Positions 36,537 through 45,904 are shown, counted from the first letter of the stretch. The stretch is 64,000 nucleotides of DNA from an uncultured Clostridia bacterium (GCA_910587735.1 CAJUNT010000002.1:62001-126000); one strand, 5' to 3'. The notes: generated by a model from the sequence alone, not told the origin. Program-made: numbers and translations.

Positions 36537-36719
36537 AAATTATATTGGTAAATATAAAAGTTTTTTATAAAAATTTATTGATAAAAAATTAGTGTGATTG
36601 CTATGCCTATAAATTGATAAAATAAAATAGGGGCTATTAAGATATAAATTATTTTATGAATTTATAATATAAATCTGCTTTTGGCTGTCTGATTGGTTTT
36701 TATGAGGGGGAGTTTTGAC

Positions 36720-38669
36720 TTGAAACAAAAAAATAATATATTACCTTATACAGTCAGCATATTGTGTTTATTTTTATGTATGTTTGTATATATCATAACA
36801 AGAGCAGAATATCATACAGATATACTTTTTTTTATCGTAGTAATACAAAGTACTTTCATATTGGTAGGAGTGCATTTATTTTCGCAAAAAGCTATGAAAT
36901 CAAATGAAGTGATACAAAATTTTGAACTTCCTACGGCATTGCCTTTGCCTTATGCGATAATAGATACACAAAAAAAATTACTTTATTATAATGAATTATT
37001 TGAAGAACTTTGTGGCGAAAAACTTTTAAATACAAATAATAAATGGTTTCGTAAATTATTTTCAGAATATGATATGAAAAAACAAAAACAAACATTGTAT
37101 TTAAAACAAAGAACATTTGATGTGTATACAAGTTTTTATGAATCAAAAACAAATGATTTAGACACTATGCTGGTGTGTTTTGTGGAAACAACACAGTATC
37201 AAAATTTAGAGGAAATGCTAAAACAGCAAAAAACAGTTGTTGCACTTCTTTATTTGGATAATTACGAAGAAGTAACAGAGTCGCTTGAAGAAATACGCTT
37301 ACCTATATTAACAGCAGTAATAGACAGAAAATTAAATACATTAGCATCAAGTGTAGGAGGGATTATTAAAAAATTTGAAAAAGACAGATATTTTTTAATA
37401 TTTTCTCAAAAACAACTTGAAATATTACAACAAAAGAAATTTGAAATATTAAGTCAAATAAGAGAAATCAATGTAGGAGAACATATACCTGTAACAATTA
37501 GTATGGGCATTGGTGCAGACGGAGAAAATTTAGAAGAAGCTATGAAAAATGCGAAAGCAGCAGTAGCACTTGCATTGGGAAGAGGTGGCGACCAAGTACT
37601 CATTAAAGAAGGAGAAAAATATTTATTTTATGGTGGAAAAAGTGGAGAAATCAGCCACAATGCTCGTATTAGGGCAAGAGTAAAAGCAGATGCACTTTGG
37701 GAAATGATAGGAGAAGCAAATGATATATTTGTTATGGGGCATAAAAAAGCAGATTTGGATTGTACAGGAGCGTGTATAGGCATTTATACCATAGCAAAAA
37801 CAATGGGAAAACAATGCTATATTGTATTAGACCAAGTTTCTGCGGGCATAAAAAGACTTTATGAACGAATTGCAGAAGAAGAACAATATCAAAATATATT
37901 TATTACAGAACAAGAAGCAATAGCAAAAGTAAGCGAAAAGTCACTTGTTATTGTAGCGGATACCCATAGAAAAATGATGACAGTTTGCCCTGAATTGTTG
38001 GAAATTTCAAAAAAAATAGTAGTATTTGACCATCATAGAAAAAGCACAGATTTTATAGAAAAAGCAGTATTAATTTATCATGAACCTTATGCGTCTTCTA
38101 CTTGTGAATTGATTACAGAAATGATACAATACTTTGGGGAGAAAATCAAATTAAAACCTTTAGAGGCAGATGCATTGTTAGCAGGGATTACTGTAGATAC
38201 TAAAAATTTTTGTGCCAAAACAGGAGCGATTACATTTGAAGCAGCAGCATTTTTAAGAAGACATGGCGCAGATAGTGTTCGTGTTAGACTGCTTTTTCAA
38301 AATGATATGGCAGCTTATCAGGCAAAAGCATCTGCTGTAAAAGATGCAAAAATGATTTATGAAAATATTGCCTTTACTGTTTGCCCTTCTGATGTAGAGA
38401 ATTCTATATTAACGGCAGCAATGGCAGCAGATGATTTATTAAATATTACAGGTGTAAAAGCATCATTTGTTTGCTGTCTTTTGGAAGATACAGTATATAT
38501 TAGTGCAAGAAGTTTAGGAGAAATTAATGTACAGTTGATTATGGAAAAACTAGGCGGTGGCGGTCATATGACGATATCAGGAGCACAGCTCTATCACTGC
38601 ACAATAGAACAAGCCGAACAAAAATTAAAACAAGCCATTGAAGTATATTTGAAGGAGGAAATAAAATGA
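36720..38669 (+). CDS. gdpP: Cyclic-di-AMP phosphodiesterase GdpP
   Basis: 649-residue membrane enzyme that hydrolyses c-di-AMP to pApA. Two N-terminal transmembrane helices (about 5-25 and 32-55), a PAS-like domain (about 75-145), a degenerate GGDEF domain (about 160-300; RGGDQ occurs where active cyclases have GGDEF), then DHH (FVMGHKKADLDC near 340, FDHHRKSTD near 437) and DHHA1 with GGGGHMTISGAQ near 614. A TTG start at 36720 is proposed because GAGGGGGA is 8 bases upstream. It overlaps rplI by four bases (ATGA), giving the conserved gdpP-rplI-dnaB order. Confidence 0.93.
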   Translation: MKQKNNILPYTVSILCLFLCMFVYIITRAEYHTDILFFIVVIQSTFILVGVHLFSQKAMKSNEVIQNFELPTALPLPYAIIDTQKKLLYYNELFEELCGEKLLNTNNKWFRKLFSEYDMKKQKQTLYLKQRTFDVYTSFYESKTNDLDTMLVCFVETTQYQNLEEMLKQQKTVVALLYLDNYEEVTESLEEIRLPILTAVIDRKLNTLASSVGGIIKKFEKDRYFLIFSQKQLEILQQKKFEILSQIREINVGEHIPVTISMGIGADGENLEEAMKNAKAAVALALGRGGDQVLIKEGEKYLFYGGKSGEISHNARIRARVKADALWEMIGEANDIFVMGHKKADLDCTGACIGIYTIAKTMGKQCYIVLDQVSAGIKRLYERIAEEEQYQNIFITEQEAIAKVSEKSLVIVADTHRKMMTVCPELLEISKKIVVFDHHRKSTDFIEKAVLIYHEPYASSTCELITEMIQYFGEKIKLKPLEADALLAGITVDTKNFCAKTGAITFEAAAFLRRHGADSVRVRLLFQNDMAAYQAKASAVKDAKMIYENIAFTVCPSDVENSILTAAMAADDLLNITGVKASFVCCLLEDTVYISARSLGEINVQLIMEKLGGGGHMTISGAQLYHCTIEQAEQKLKQAIEVYLKEEIK

Positions 38670-39112
38670 AAGTAATATTATTGGAAGATGTAAAAAATGT
38701 TGGAAAAAAAGGAGAATTAGTAAATGCAAGCGATGGCTATGCAAAAAATTTCTTATTTCCTAAAAAATTAGCTGTGGAGGCAACAAAGTCAAATTTGAAT
38801 GATTTTGAATTGAAACAAAAAGCAGAAGCAAAAAGAAAAAAAGAAGAATTGGAACAAGCACAAAATATGGCAAAAGAATTAGAAAATAAAACAGTAACAG
38901 TAAAAGTAAAAACAGGAGAAAACGGTAAATTATTTGGTTCTGTTACAAATAAAGAAGTAGCAGAAGAAATTGTGAAACAAACAGGTATGGAAATTGATAA
39001 GAAAAAGGTATCTATAGGTGACCCTATTAAAATGGTAGGAGAAAGAACTGCTGTAATTAAATTACATCCTAAAGTGTCGGCAGAAATTACAATCAAAATT
39101 GTTGAAGCATAA
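38666..39112 (+). CDS. rplI: Large ribosomal subunit protein bL9
   Basis: 148 residues, full-length L9. The N-terminal rRNA-binding domain MKVILLEDVKNVGKKGE...VNASDGYAKNFLFPKKLA is typical, followed by the long connecting helix (about 40-75) and the C-terminal domain. The start codon overlaps the gdpP stop, so translation is coupled. dnaB follows after 14 bases. Confidence 0.97.
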   Translation: MKVILLEDVKNVGKKGELVNASDGYAKNFLFPKKLAVEATKSNLNDFELKQKAEAKRKKEELEQAQNMAKELENKTVTVKVKTGENGKLFGSVTNKEVAEEIVKQTGMEIDKKKVSIGDPIKMVGERTAVIKLHPKVSAEITIKIVEA

Positions 39113-39126
39113 AAGAAGGAATGGAG

Positions 39127-40470
39127 ATGGAAGAAAATCAACAAAATGCTGTAAATTTTCAAAATGTACCTCCCCATGATGACACAGCAGAACAAGCTGT
39201 ATTAAGTTCTATGTTTTTGGATAGAGATGCTGTTGCAACAGCATTAGAAATATTAAAAGCAGATGATTTTTATCGTCCAGATAATAGAAAAGTTTTTGAA
39301 GCAGTAGAGGAATTATTTTTATCTGGTGTGCCAGTAGATGTTGTAACAATTAAAAGTAAATTAGAAGAAAAACAAATATTTGAGCAAATTGGAGGATTAC
39401 CTTTTATTATAGCTATTTCTACAGCAGTAGGCAGTTCTGTCAATATTAGGCATTATGCTCATATTGTAGAAGAAAAATCAATATTACGCCGTTTGATAAA
39501 AACAGCAGGAGAAGTTTCTCAAATTAGTTATGAGGCAAAAGAAAGTGTAAATGAAATTGTAGAAAAAGCAGAAAAAGGTATATTTGACATTATACAAAAC
39601 CGTCGTACAGGAGAATTTTCAAGTGTAAGAGATATTACAGTAACGGCTTTTGAAAAAATAGAGGAAATATATCGTAATAAAGGAAAAGTGACAGGTATTG
39701 CAACGGGCTTTTTAGACTTTGATGCAAAAACAGCAGGACTACAAAAATCAGATTTGATATTGCTTGCTGCAAGACCTTCTATGGGAAAAACAGCTTTTGC
39801 ATTAAATATTGTTCAAAATGTAGCAATACGAGAAAATATACCTACGGCTGTATTTTCATTGGAAATGTCAAAAGAACAGCTTGTAAATAGAATGCTTTGC
39901 TCGGAGGCTATGCTGGACGCTCAAAAATTAAGAACAGGAGAAATGGAAGAAAAAGACTGGACAGCATTAATTGAAGCTATGGGTCCAGTTTCTCAAGCGC
40001 CTATTTATATTGATGATACTTCTGGTATTTCTCCTATGGACGTTCGTTCAAAATGCAGAAGACTAAAATTAGAAAAAGGATTGGGATTAATCGTTATTGA
40101 TTATTTGCAACTTATGAGTGGTAATAGTAGAAATGATTCTAGACAGCAGGAAATTTCAGAGATTTCTCGTTCATTGAAAGCAATAGCAAGAGAAATGGAC
40201 GTGCCTGTTATTGCATTAAGTCAATTAAGTCGTGCCTGTGAACAAAGGGCAGACCATAGACCCATGCTTTCGGATTTGAGAGAATCTGGTTCAATAGAGC
40301 AGGATGCTGATATTGTAGCATTTCTGTATAGAGATGAGTATTATTTTCCAGAGTCTGAAAAAAAGAATCAAGCAGAGCTGATTATTGCAAAACAAAGAAA
40401 TGGTCCAACAGGTACAATCAATTTGACATGGCTAAAACAGTGTACGAAATTTGGTAATTATTTAAGGTAA
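39127..40470 (+). CDS. dnaB: Replicative DNA helicase DnaB
   Basis: 447-residue hexameric helicase that unwinds DNA at the replication fork. N-terminal primase-interacting domain (about 15-115, PPHDDTAEQAVLSSMFLD), linker, then RecA-like core: Walker A ARPSMGKTAFALN near 215, FSLEMSKEQLVNRML, Walker B LIVIDYLQLM near 325, and the arginine-finger/DnaB-specific block LSDLRESGSIEQDAD near 378 with AKQRNGPTG. ATG 39127 is favoured by spacing to AAGGA; ATG 39121 is also possible. No intein is seen. Confidence 0.97.
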   Translation: MEENQQNAVNFQNVPPHDDTAEQAVLSSMFLDRDAVATALEILKADDFYRPDNRKVFEAVEELFLSGVPVDVVTIKSKLEEKQIFEQIGGLPFIIAISTAVGSSVNIRHYAHIVEEKSILRRLIKTAGEVSQISYEAKESVNEIVEKAEKGIFDIIQNRRTGEFSSVRDITVTAFEKIEEIYRNKGKVTGIATGFLDFDAKTAGLQKSDLILLAARPSMGKTAFALNIVQNVAIRENIPTAVFSLEMSKEQLVNRMLCSEAMLDAQKLRTGEMEEKDWTALIEAMGPVSQAPIYIDDTSGISPMDVRSKCRRLKLEKGLGLIVIDYLQLMSGNSRNDSRQQEISEISRSLKAIAREMDVPVIALSQLSRACEQRADHRPMLSDLRESGSIEQDADIVAFLYRDEYYFPESEKKNQAELIIAKQRNGPTGTINLTWLKQCTKFGNYLR

Positions 40471-40490
40471 TGATTTTAGTAAAACATATA

Positions 40491-40537
40491 AAAGGAGTTC
40501 ACGAAATATATTTGATATGTCGTGACTCTTTTTTTAT
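40491..40537 (+). terminator. Terminator after gdpP-rplI-dnaB
   Basis: AAAGGAGTTCACGA pairs with TCGTGACTCTTT, followed by a T tract. Confidence 0.85.
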
Positions 40538-40658
40538 TACAAAAATATATTTGAATATAAAACAAAAAATATTTTATATCAGTTTTATCAATGATTGTAC
40601 ATAAATATAAATATTTTTACTATTTTTGGAATATACTACTAAAAAGCCGTTTTTGTTT

Positions 40659-40687
40659 TTGCAATATGTCATAAAATAGAGTATAAT
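40659..40687 (+). promoter_or_regulatory. Promoter of the YhaM-type exonuclease gene
   Basis: TTGCAA (40659-40664), 17-base spacer, TATAAT (40682-40687), about 80 bases before the start. Confidence 0.6.
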
Positions 40688-40767
40688 AAATAAAAACATA
40701 TGTTTTTTTGGAAATAAATGTAATAATATATAATGAAAATGACAATAGCTAGTATAGGAGGCAGTCT

Positions 40768-41709
40768 ATGAGATATATCAACGAATTGAGAGAGGGTCAA
40801 TCTGTAATAGAACATTATCTTTGCAAAAGCAGACAGTCTTTAAAATCCAGAGCAGGTAAAACATATTTGTCTTTAAAATTACAAGATAAAACAGGTATGG
40901 TAGATGCAAAAGTTTGGGAAATGACAAATGATATTAAGGCTTTTGAAGAAAATGAATTTATAAAAATAGATGCAACTGTTGTAACATATCAAAATGATAT
41001 TCAATTAAATGTAAAGAGAATACGACGTAGTTTGGAAGGGGAATACGACCCAGCGGATTATATTCCTTGTACAGAAAAAAATATAGAAGAAATGTATCAG
41101 AAGTTGATGTCATATATTAAAACAATACAAAATCCATATATTAAAAAATTACTGGAAGAAATATTTTATCATAATGATACTGTAAGCAAGCATTTAAAAA
41201 CACATTCTGCTGCAAAGAGTATCCATCATAGCTATATGGGCGGATTGTTGGAGCATACACTTTCTGTTACAGAAATATGTGATTTTGTAGCACCAAGATA
41301 TCAGTTTGTAAACAGAGATATATTGATTGCTTCTGCTATGCTTCATGATATTGGTAAAATTATAGAGCTTTCAGAATTTCCAGAAAATGACTATACAGAT
41401 GAGGGACAACTTTTAGGTCACTTAATGATAGGCTCAGAACTGATAAAAGAAACTGCGTCACATATAGAAGGTTTTCCAAAACAAATTGAAAATTTATTAA
41501 AACATTGTATGATTTCTCATCATGGTGAATATGAATATGGTTCTCCGAAACTACCTAAAACAATAGAGGCTTTTATACTTCATAGCGCTGATAATTTAGA
41601 TGCAAAAACAAAAGTGATTGAAGAAATGATTCAAAATAATACCAATCAAGGTAGTTGGGTAGGATATCAAAAAATGCTTCAGAGAAATATTAGAAAATCA
41701 GATTTTTAA
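40768..41709 (+). CDS. yhaM: YhaM-type 3'-5' exoribonuclease (OB-fold plus HD domain)
   Basis: 313 residues of standard length. The N-terminal OB-fold nucleic-acid-binding domain covers about residues 10-85 (KTYLSLKLQDKTGMVDAKVW). The HD metallo-phosphohydrolase domain covers about 145-290: HHSYMGGLLEHTLSV, then MLHDIGKI (the His-Asp pair) and HCMISHHGEYEYGSPK. YhaM removes nucleotides from RNA or DNA 3' ends in a Mn2+-dependent way. ATG 40768 follows AGGAGG. Two Cas4-like membrane proteins follow; the first starts 18 bases after this stop and is probably cotranscribed. Confidence 0.93.
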   Translation: MRYINELREGQSVIEHYLCKSRQSLKSRAGKTYLSLKLQDKTGMVDAKVWEMTNDIKAFEENEFIKIDATVVTYQNDIQLNVKRIRRSLEGEYDPADYIPCTEKNIEEMYQKLMSYIKTIQNPYIKKLLEEIFYHNDTVSKHLKTHSAAKSIHHSYMGGLLEHTLSVTEICDFVAPRYQFVNRDILIASAMLHDIGKIIELSEFPENDYTDEGQLLGHLMIGSELIKETASHIEGFPKQIENLLKHCMISHHGEYEYGSPKLPKTIEAFILHSADNLDAKTKVIEEMIQNNTNQGSWVGYQKMLQRNIRKSDF

Positions 41710-41727
41710 ATAAAGGAATGAATGTTT

Positions 41728-42057
41728 ATGAAACTGAAATGGGACAGAACGACAATATCGGCATCAGAAGTAAACCGATATACTTATTGCCCTTATCAGT
41801 GGTATTTTGAACGATATTATGGCAGAAGTAAATTGTTTCAAATGTCAAAAACAAAAAAAGCAGAGCCAGCATTAAAAAAATCAAAAACAACAGAAAAAAC
41901 AGCAGATAAAAAAAGAGAATCTCATTTAGCGAGAGGGCGTGCTTATCATGCCAAAGAATACGAAAATTTTAAAAGACAGCAAAAAATAGTTTGGGCAATA
42001 CTAATATTAATTGCTGTGATAATTGTGGCTTGTGTAATATTATTTTTGATAAAGTAG
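41728..42057 (+). CDS. Small membrane-anchored protein with Cas4-like N-terminal motifs
   Basis: 109 residues. The N-terminus (ISASEVNRYTYCPYQWYFER) matches the opening of Cas4/DUF83 PD-(D/E)XK nucleases: Ser-Ala-Ser, then Cys21-Pro22 of the iron-sulfur site and aromatic residues. A charged Lys-rich stretch (about 33-62) leads to RGRAYHAKEYE, the GRxxHxxxE motif of the same nucleases. The chain then ends in one strong transmembrane helix (about 84-108). The catalytic D...ExK part and the three C-terminal Cys are absent; they occur in the next gene. ATG 41728 fits AAAGGA (41712-41717) better than ATG 41722. It could be a partner subunit, or a decayed or rearranged Cas4-like gene. Function unknown. 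Confidence 0.6.
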   Translation: MKLKWDRTTISASEVNRYTYCPYQWYFERYYGRSKLFQMSKTKKAEPALKKSKTTEKTADKKRESHLARGRAYHAKEYENFKRQQKIVWAILILIAVIIVACVILFLIK

Positions 42058-42090
42058 TTTTGCAAAAATATATTTTTATACAGTAAAGTA

Positions 42091-42123
42091 AAAAGACATT
42101 GAGGACGTTGTTTTCAATGTCTT
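42091..42123 (+). other. Hairpin between the two Cas4-like genes
   Basis: AAGACATTGA pairs with TCAATGTCTT around a 13-base loop. No T tract, so termination is uncertain. Confidence 0.35.
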
Positions 42124-42221
42124 GCTATATTATTCAGAATTTACGAATTCATTTTTATAAGATTTTTATTAATGTTAACACTATGGCATAATGATATAAT
42201 AAAGTAAGGCGGGATTATAAT

Positions 42222-42830
42222 ATGGTTCTTTTTTGGGAGTCCATTAAAAATACAGACTGGCTTTTTTCTTATGTACCTTTTGTACTGTTTTTTTTGTTAT
42301 GGCTAAGAGAACAATGCTGGATACTACGAAAAAGAAAAAAAAGACAAGGGCTTTTTGGCTATAAATTGATATATGCAGACCAAAAGGCAACAAGAAAACA
42401 AAAAGATTTTGGAAAATTATTATATTCTAAAAAATATGATATACAAGGTAAACCAGATTATATTTTTCAAAAAAGATTTGGCAATGCCATTGTGCCAGTA
42501 GAGCTCAAAAGCGGAAGTATACGAGATGATAATTTTCCCCATCCAGGAGATAGATTACAGCTTGCCACATATTTTTTATTGATAGAAGATGTATATGGTG
42601 TGCGTCCTAAATATGGCAGATTAGTGTATAAAGATTATATGTTTGATATTAGGAATACTATAAAAATCAGGAGAGAAGTACGAAGAACATTGGCAAATAT
42701 GAGGCAAATGCTTCAAACAGGACAGGGAAAAGCAAATTGTAGTGTTGCAGGGTGTCGATACTGTATTTGCAAGGGGACGGTTTGTCCTTATTGGGAAGTA
42801 CCAAAACAAAGAAAGGTGAAGAAGGCATAA
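42222..42830 (+). CDS. Membrane-anchored Cas4-like PD-(D/E)XK nuclease with Cys cluster
   Basis: 202 residues. One N-terminal transmembrane helix (about 12-30) is followed by a basic patch (RKRKKRQ). The nuclease core shows GKPDYIF (Asp79), VPVELKSGS (Glu94, Lys96) and GDRLQLATYFLL (Gln113), the RecB/Cas4 pattern. Five Cys near the C-terminus (173, 178, 181, 183, 188) give a CPYW-type ending like the [4Fe-4S] site of Cas4. The N-terminal Cys and GRxxH motifs of Cas4 are missing here but present in the preceding gene. The stop overlaps the rlmD start by one base. No CRISPR array or cas gene is in the window, so a CRISPR role is not supported. Confidence 0.7.
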   Translation: MVLFWESIKNTDWLFSYVPFVLFFLLWLREQCWILRKRKKRQGLFGYKLIYADQKATRKQKDFGKLLYSKKYDIQGKPDYIFQKRFGNAIVPVELKSGSIRDDNFPHPGDRLQLATYFLLIEDVYGVRPKYGRLVYKDYMFDIRNTIKIRREVRRTLANMRQMLQTGQGKANCSVAGCRYCICKGTVCPYWEVPKQRKVKKA

Positions 42831-44200
42831 TGAAAACAACAGATATGATTGTGCAAAAAAATAAATGTTATACTATGGTTGTAGAAGATTTAGGAAGTCA
42901 AGGAGAAGGCATAGGCAGAATAGACGGCTTTGCTGTGTTTGTAGAGGGTGCATTGCCTCAGGAAGAAATAGAGGTTTTAATTGTAAAAGTAAATAAAAAT
43001 TTTGCATATGGTAAATTGCAAAAAATATTAAAACCTTCTCCGAAACGTGTTTCGCCTCTTTGTGATGTTGCATCAAAATGTGGGGGTTGTCAATTACAGC
43101 ATCTCAATTATGAGGGACAACTACAATATAAAACCAAAAAAGTAAAAATGGCATTAAAAAAAATAGCCAAAATAGATGATGTAGAAGTTTTACCCGCATT
43201 AGGTATGCAAAATTGTTGGCGATATCGAAACAAAGTACAATTTCCAGTAAAAAGTGATAATCAAAATGTATCAATAGGATTTTATGGAAAAAGAAGTCAC
43301 AGAATAATTGATACACAAAAATGTTTTTTACAACATGAAATCAGTGACAAAATTATTGAAATAATAAGGGAATTTTTAAAAGAATATCATATTAGTATTT
43401 ATGATGAGCAGTCTCATAAGGGGCTTGTACGTCACATATTGGTAAAAATTGGTTTTCAAACAGGTCAAATTATGGTTTGTTTGGTAATAAATGGTAAAAG
43501 ATTACCTCATAAAGAAATATTGATACAACAATTACAAAATATAAAAGGTATGACAAGTATAGTATGTAATGTAAACAAAGAAAAAACAAATGTTATATTA
43601 GGAAAACAAAATTTTGTGCTATGGGGTAAACAATCTATTATAGATACCATTGGAGAATTAGAGTTTGAAATTTCACCATTATCATTTTTTCAAGTAAACC
43701 CTTTTCAAACAAATGTACTTTATCAAAAAGCGTTAGAATTTGCACAATTAAATGGTGATGAAACGGTTTTAGATTTATATTGTGGTATTGGTACAATTTC
43801 ATTATTTTTTGCACAAAAAGCAAAATATGTTTTGGGAAATGAAATTGTTGCTGAAGCAGTGGAAGATGCCAAAAGAAATGCCAAAAGAAATCATATTGAA
43901 AATGTGGATTTTTTGCAAGGAGCAACAGAGGATGTTATACCTGTACTTTATGAAAAAGGTTTGCAGGCAGATGTTGTGGTGTTAGACCCCCCTAGAAAGG
44001 GCTGTGATGAAAGACTTTTAAATACAATACTAAAAATTGCTCCTAAAAAAATTGTTTATGTTTCTTGTGACCCCGCAACTATGGCAAGAGATATTAAAAC
44101 ATTTATAGAACAAGGATATTGCTTAAATATGGTACAACCTGTGGATATGTTTCCTCATACAATACACGTTGAGACCGTTATATTATTATACAAACAATAA
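42830..44200 (+). CDS. rlmD: 23S rRNA (uracil-5-)-methyltransferase, RlmD/RumA family
   Basis: 456-residue SAM-dependent methyltransferase making 5-methyluridine in 23S rRNA. The N-terminal TRAM domain (about 8-70; VEDLGSQGEGIGRIDGFAVFV) binds RNA. CDVASKCGGCQLQHL near residue 80 provides Cys for a [4Fe-4S] cluster. The catalytic domain has SFFQVNPFQTN, DLYCGIGTISLFFA near 315, LDPPRKGCDE near 385 and YVSCDPATMARD near 410 with the nucleophilic Cys. Which uridine is modified (747, 1939 or both) cannot be told. The start ATG overlaps the preceding stop (TAATG), with GAAGGC upstream. Confidence 0.93.
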   Translation: MKTTDMIVQKNKCYTMVVEDLGSQGEGIGRIDGFAVFVEGALPQEEIEVLIVKVNKNFAYGKLQKILKPSPKRVSPLCDVASKCGGCQLQHLNYEGQLQYKTKKVKMALKKIAKIDDVEVLPALGMQNCWRYRNKVQFPVKSDNQNVSIGFYGKRSHRIIDTQKCFLQHEISDKIIEIIREFLKEYHISIYDEQSHKGLVRHILVKIGFQTGQIMVCLVINGKRLPHKEILIQQLQNIKGMTSIVCNVNKEKTNVILGKQNFVLWGKQSIIDTIGELEFEISPLSFFQVNPFQTNVLYQKALEFAQLNGDETVLDLYCGIGTISLFFAQKAKYVLGNEIVAEAVEDAKRNAKRNHIENVDFLQGATEDVIPVLYEKGLQADVVVLDPPRKGCDERLLNTILKIAPKKIVYVSCDPATMARDIKTFIEQGYCLNMVQPVDMFPHTIHVETVILLYKQ

Positions 44201-44491
44201 AAAAATGATATGATTTTAGAAAAAAACAAAAATATGATTGATATAGAGTAATTCACTAATTTTTTAAATTTTTAATTAGAGAATAAAGCGATAAATAATA
44301 GTAAAATATACTGCAAATATATCACGAATCAGTATGTATTTTTTAAAAAATATATTTTTTGTGAATATATGTTGTAAAATGATAAATTATAGGTGCAAAT
44401 ATCATTAAATTGTTGTACAATATAAAAAAATAAAAAAAAAACGTGACAAAATGACAGAAAAAATTGATATATTTAATGAAGGGGATAGAAA

Positions 44492-45316
44492 ATGTACAAT
44501 AAAAATAAAAATTCGTCAATTTCGCAAATGACAGAGGAAGAAAGGAGAGAAGAATCAAAGAAAATACAGATAGAGATTGATAGACTTCAACAAAAAGAAT
44601 TGGATGAGAATGATATGAAGAGATTAACGGAATTAATAAGAAGATTAAAAGAAGTAGACGAACCGCCTAAGTTTGATGTAGAAGAAGGATGGAAAGATTT
44701 TGAAAAGAATTATCTGCCTAAAGTAGAAAAGCATATGCTGGATAAAGAGATGGAGCAACTGCGTAAACATATGTATAGAAAGCTGTATATGAGAAAATTA
44801 ACGGATTTTGTGATTTTAGTCGGGTTTACAGTAGTCTTTACATTGGTTGCAATAGGCAGATCGGGTTTTGTAAATTATAATTATTATGATTCAATAGAAA
44901 TGGACGTGATTTCAAGCAAATCTATTGAAAAAATTCAGCAAGATGTAGAAGATGAATATATTTCTTTAGAAAAAGAATCAGGTACAAAAATAGCAAGATT
45001 GGATTTAGATACTGATAAATATCTATTACAATATTCTGGTTCATCTAAAAGATATATGAGTGTAGAATATTTAAACAAAAAAACAAAAGAGTATATGGTT
45101 TTTTGCGTCTTTAAATATAAACCTAATAATGGAGAATTTAATATAGAAAAAGATAAGATAATAGAAACATATGTATATCAAGATGTTGCATATAATATTA
45201 TAGAAAATAAAGAACGTTACTTTGTTTCTTGGGATAAAAATGGTGTGTATTATAGTTTACAAAACTGTGAAAGTGCGGAAGAATGTAAAAATTTGATAGA
45301 AACAATTTCGTATTAG
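44492..45316 (+). CDS. Single-pass membrane protein, anti-sigma-like, with DUF4367-like C-terminus
   Basis: 274 residues. A highly charged helical N-terminal region (about 10-105, likely coiled coil) faces the cytoplasm. A transmembrane helix lies at about 110-130 (FVILVGFTVVFTLVAIG). The outer C-terminal domain ends VAYNIIENKERYFVSWDKNG and ECKNLIETI, resembling DUF4367 domains found on anti-sigma factors. No zinc-binding anti-sigma motif is present and no sigma gene is adjacent. The ATG follows AAGGGG. The downstream secreted-protein gene begins 10 bases after its stop, so the two are cotranscribed. Base use looks slightly less AT-biased than in neighbours. Function unknown. Confidence 0.6.
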   Translation: MYNKNKNSSISQMTEEERREESKKIQIEIDRLQQKELDENDMKRLTELIRRLKEVDEPPKFDVEEGWKDFEKNYLPKVEKHMLDKEMEQLRKHMYRKLYMRKLTDFVILVGFTVVFTLVAIGRSGFVNYNYYDSIEMDVISSKSIEKIQQDVEDEYISLEKESGTKIARLDLDTDKYLLQYSGSSKRYMSVEYLNKKTKEYMVFCVFKYKPNNGEFNIEKDKIIETYVYQDVAYNIIENKERYFVSWDKNGVYYSLQNCESAEECKNLIETISY

Positions 45317-45326
45317 GAGGAAAATA

Positions 45327-45845
45327 ATGAAAAAAGTAATAGCGCTTATAGTAGCAATGTCCACAATTTCTTCTTGTTTTTCTGTTTCAGCATTTGCTGA
45401 AAATATAGAGGAAGTTGAAACAAACGAGATAGAAGAAATTACAGTAGAAAAAATAGAAGATGATGTAATAGAAAATATAGAAGAATCTGAAATGGAAGAA
45501 TCTGAAGGTCAAGAACCACGAGCAAGCTACTATTTTTCTAGTTATTATTATGATTTAGAGCCAGATGATGAAGATGGTTACATATATTTTACAAGTTTAG
45601 TTGTAAAAACCAATAGAGCAGATAAAACTAGAGTATCTGTGCAAATACAACAATTTAATGATGGCTGGGAAGATTATACAGGAGAATATATAGGAACAAG
45701 CTCAAGAGCATCTTATTCTTTTGAAGATAGAGTAAAAGTGGACAGAGGAGAAAAATACAGAGCGTTATTTACTTTTGAGGCGCTTGTGGACGGCAAAGTC
45801 GTAGAAACAAAATACGGCTCAACAAGTGGTTTTTATGCTCCTTGA
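45327..45845 (+). CDS. Small secreted protein with acidic spacer
   Basis: 172 residues. Signal peptide with predicted cleavage after AFA near residue 24. Residues about 25-65 are almost all acidic or Ile/Glu/Asn (a low-complexity EIEEITVEKIEDD-type stretch). Residues about 70-172 form a compact domain rich in Tyr and beta-type sequence (ASYYFSSYYYDLEP, VSVQIQQFNDGWEDYTG). No family recognised and no catalytic or sortase motif. ATG follows TAGGAGG. Paired with the membrane protein upstream, which might sense or regulate it. Confidence 0.6.
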   Translation: MKKVIALIVAMSTISSCFSVSAFAENIEEVETNEIEEITVEKIEDDVIENIEESEMEESEGQEPRASYYFSSYYYDLEPDDEDGYIYFTSLVVKTNRADKTRVSVQIQQFNDGWEDYTGEYIGTSSRASYSFEDRVKVDRGEKYRALFTFEALVDGKVVETKYGSTSGFYAP

Positions 45846-45861
45846 TGTATTACTATGCTAT

Positions 45862-45903
45862 AAAAAAGGACTTGCATATTGTGAAGTGTGGGTCTTTTTT
45901 TTG
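45862..45903 (+). terminator. Probable terminator after the secreted-protein gene
   Basis: An imperfect AAAAGGACTTGCAT / AGTGTGGGTCTTTT hairpin is followed by a T tract. Confidence 0.5.
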
Positions 45904-45904
45904 T

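Noticed and set aside
41728..42830. CRISPR adaptation module
   Set aside because: Only Cas4-like motifs are present; no direct-repeat array and no cas1 or cas2 in the window.
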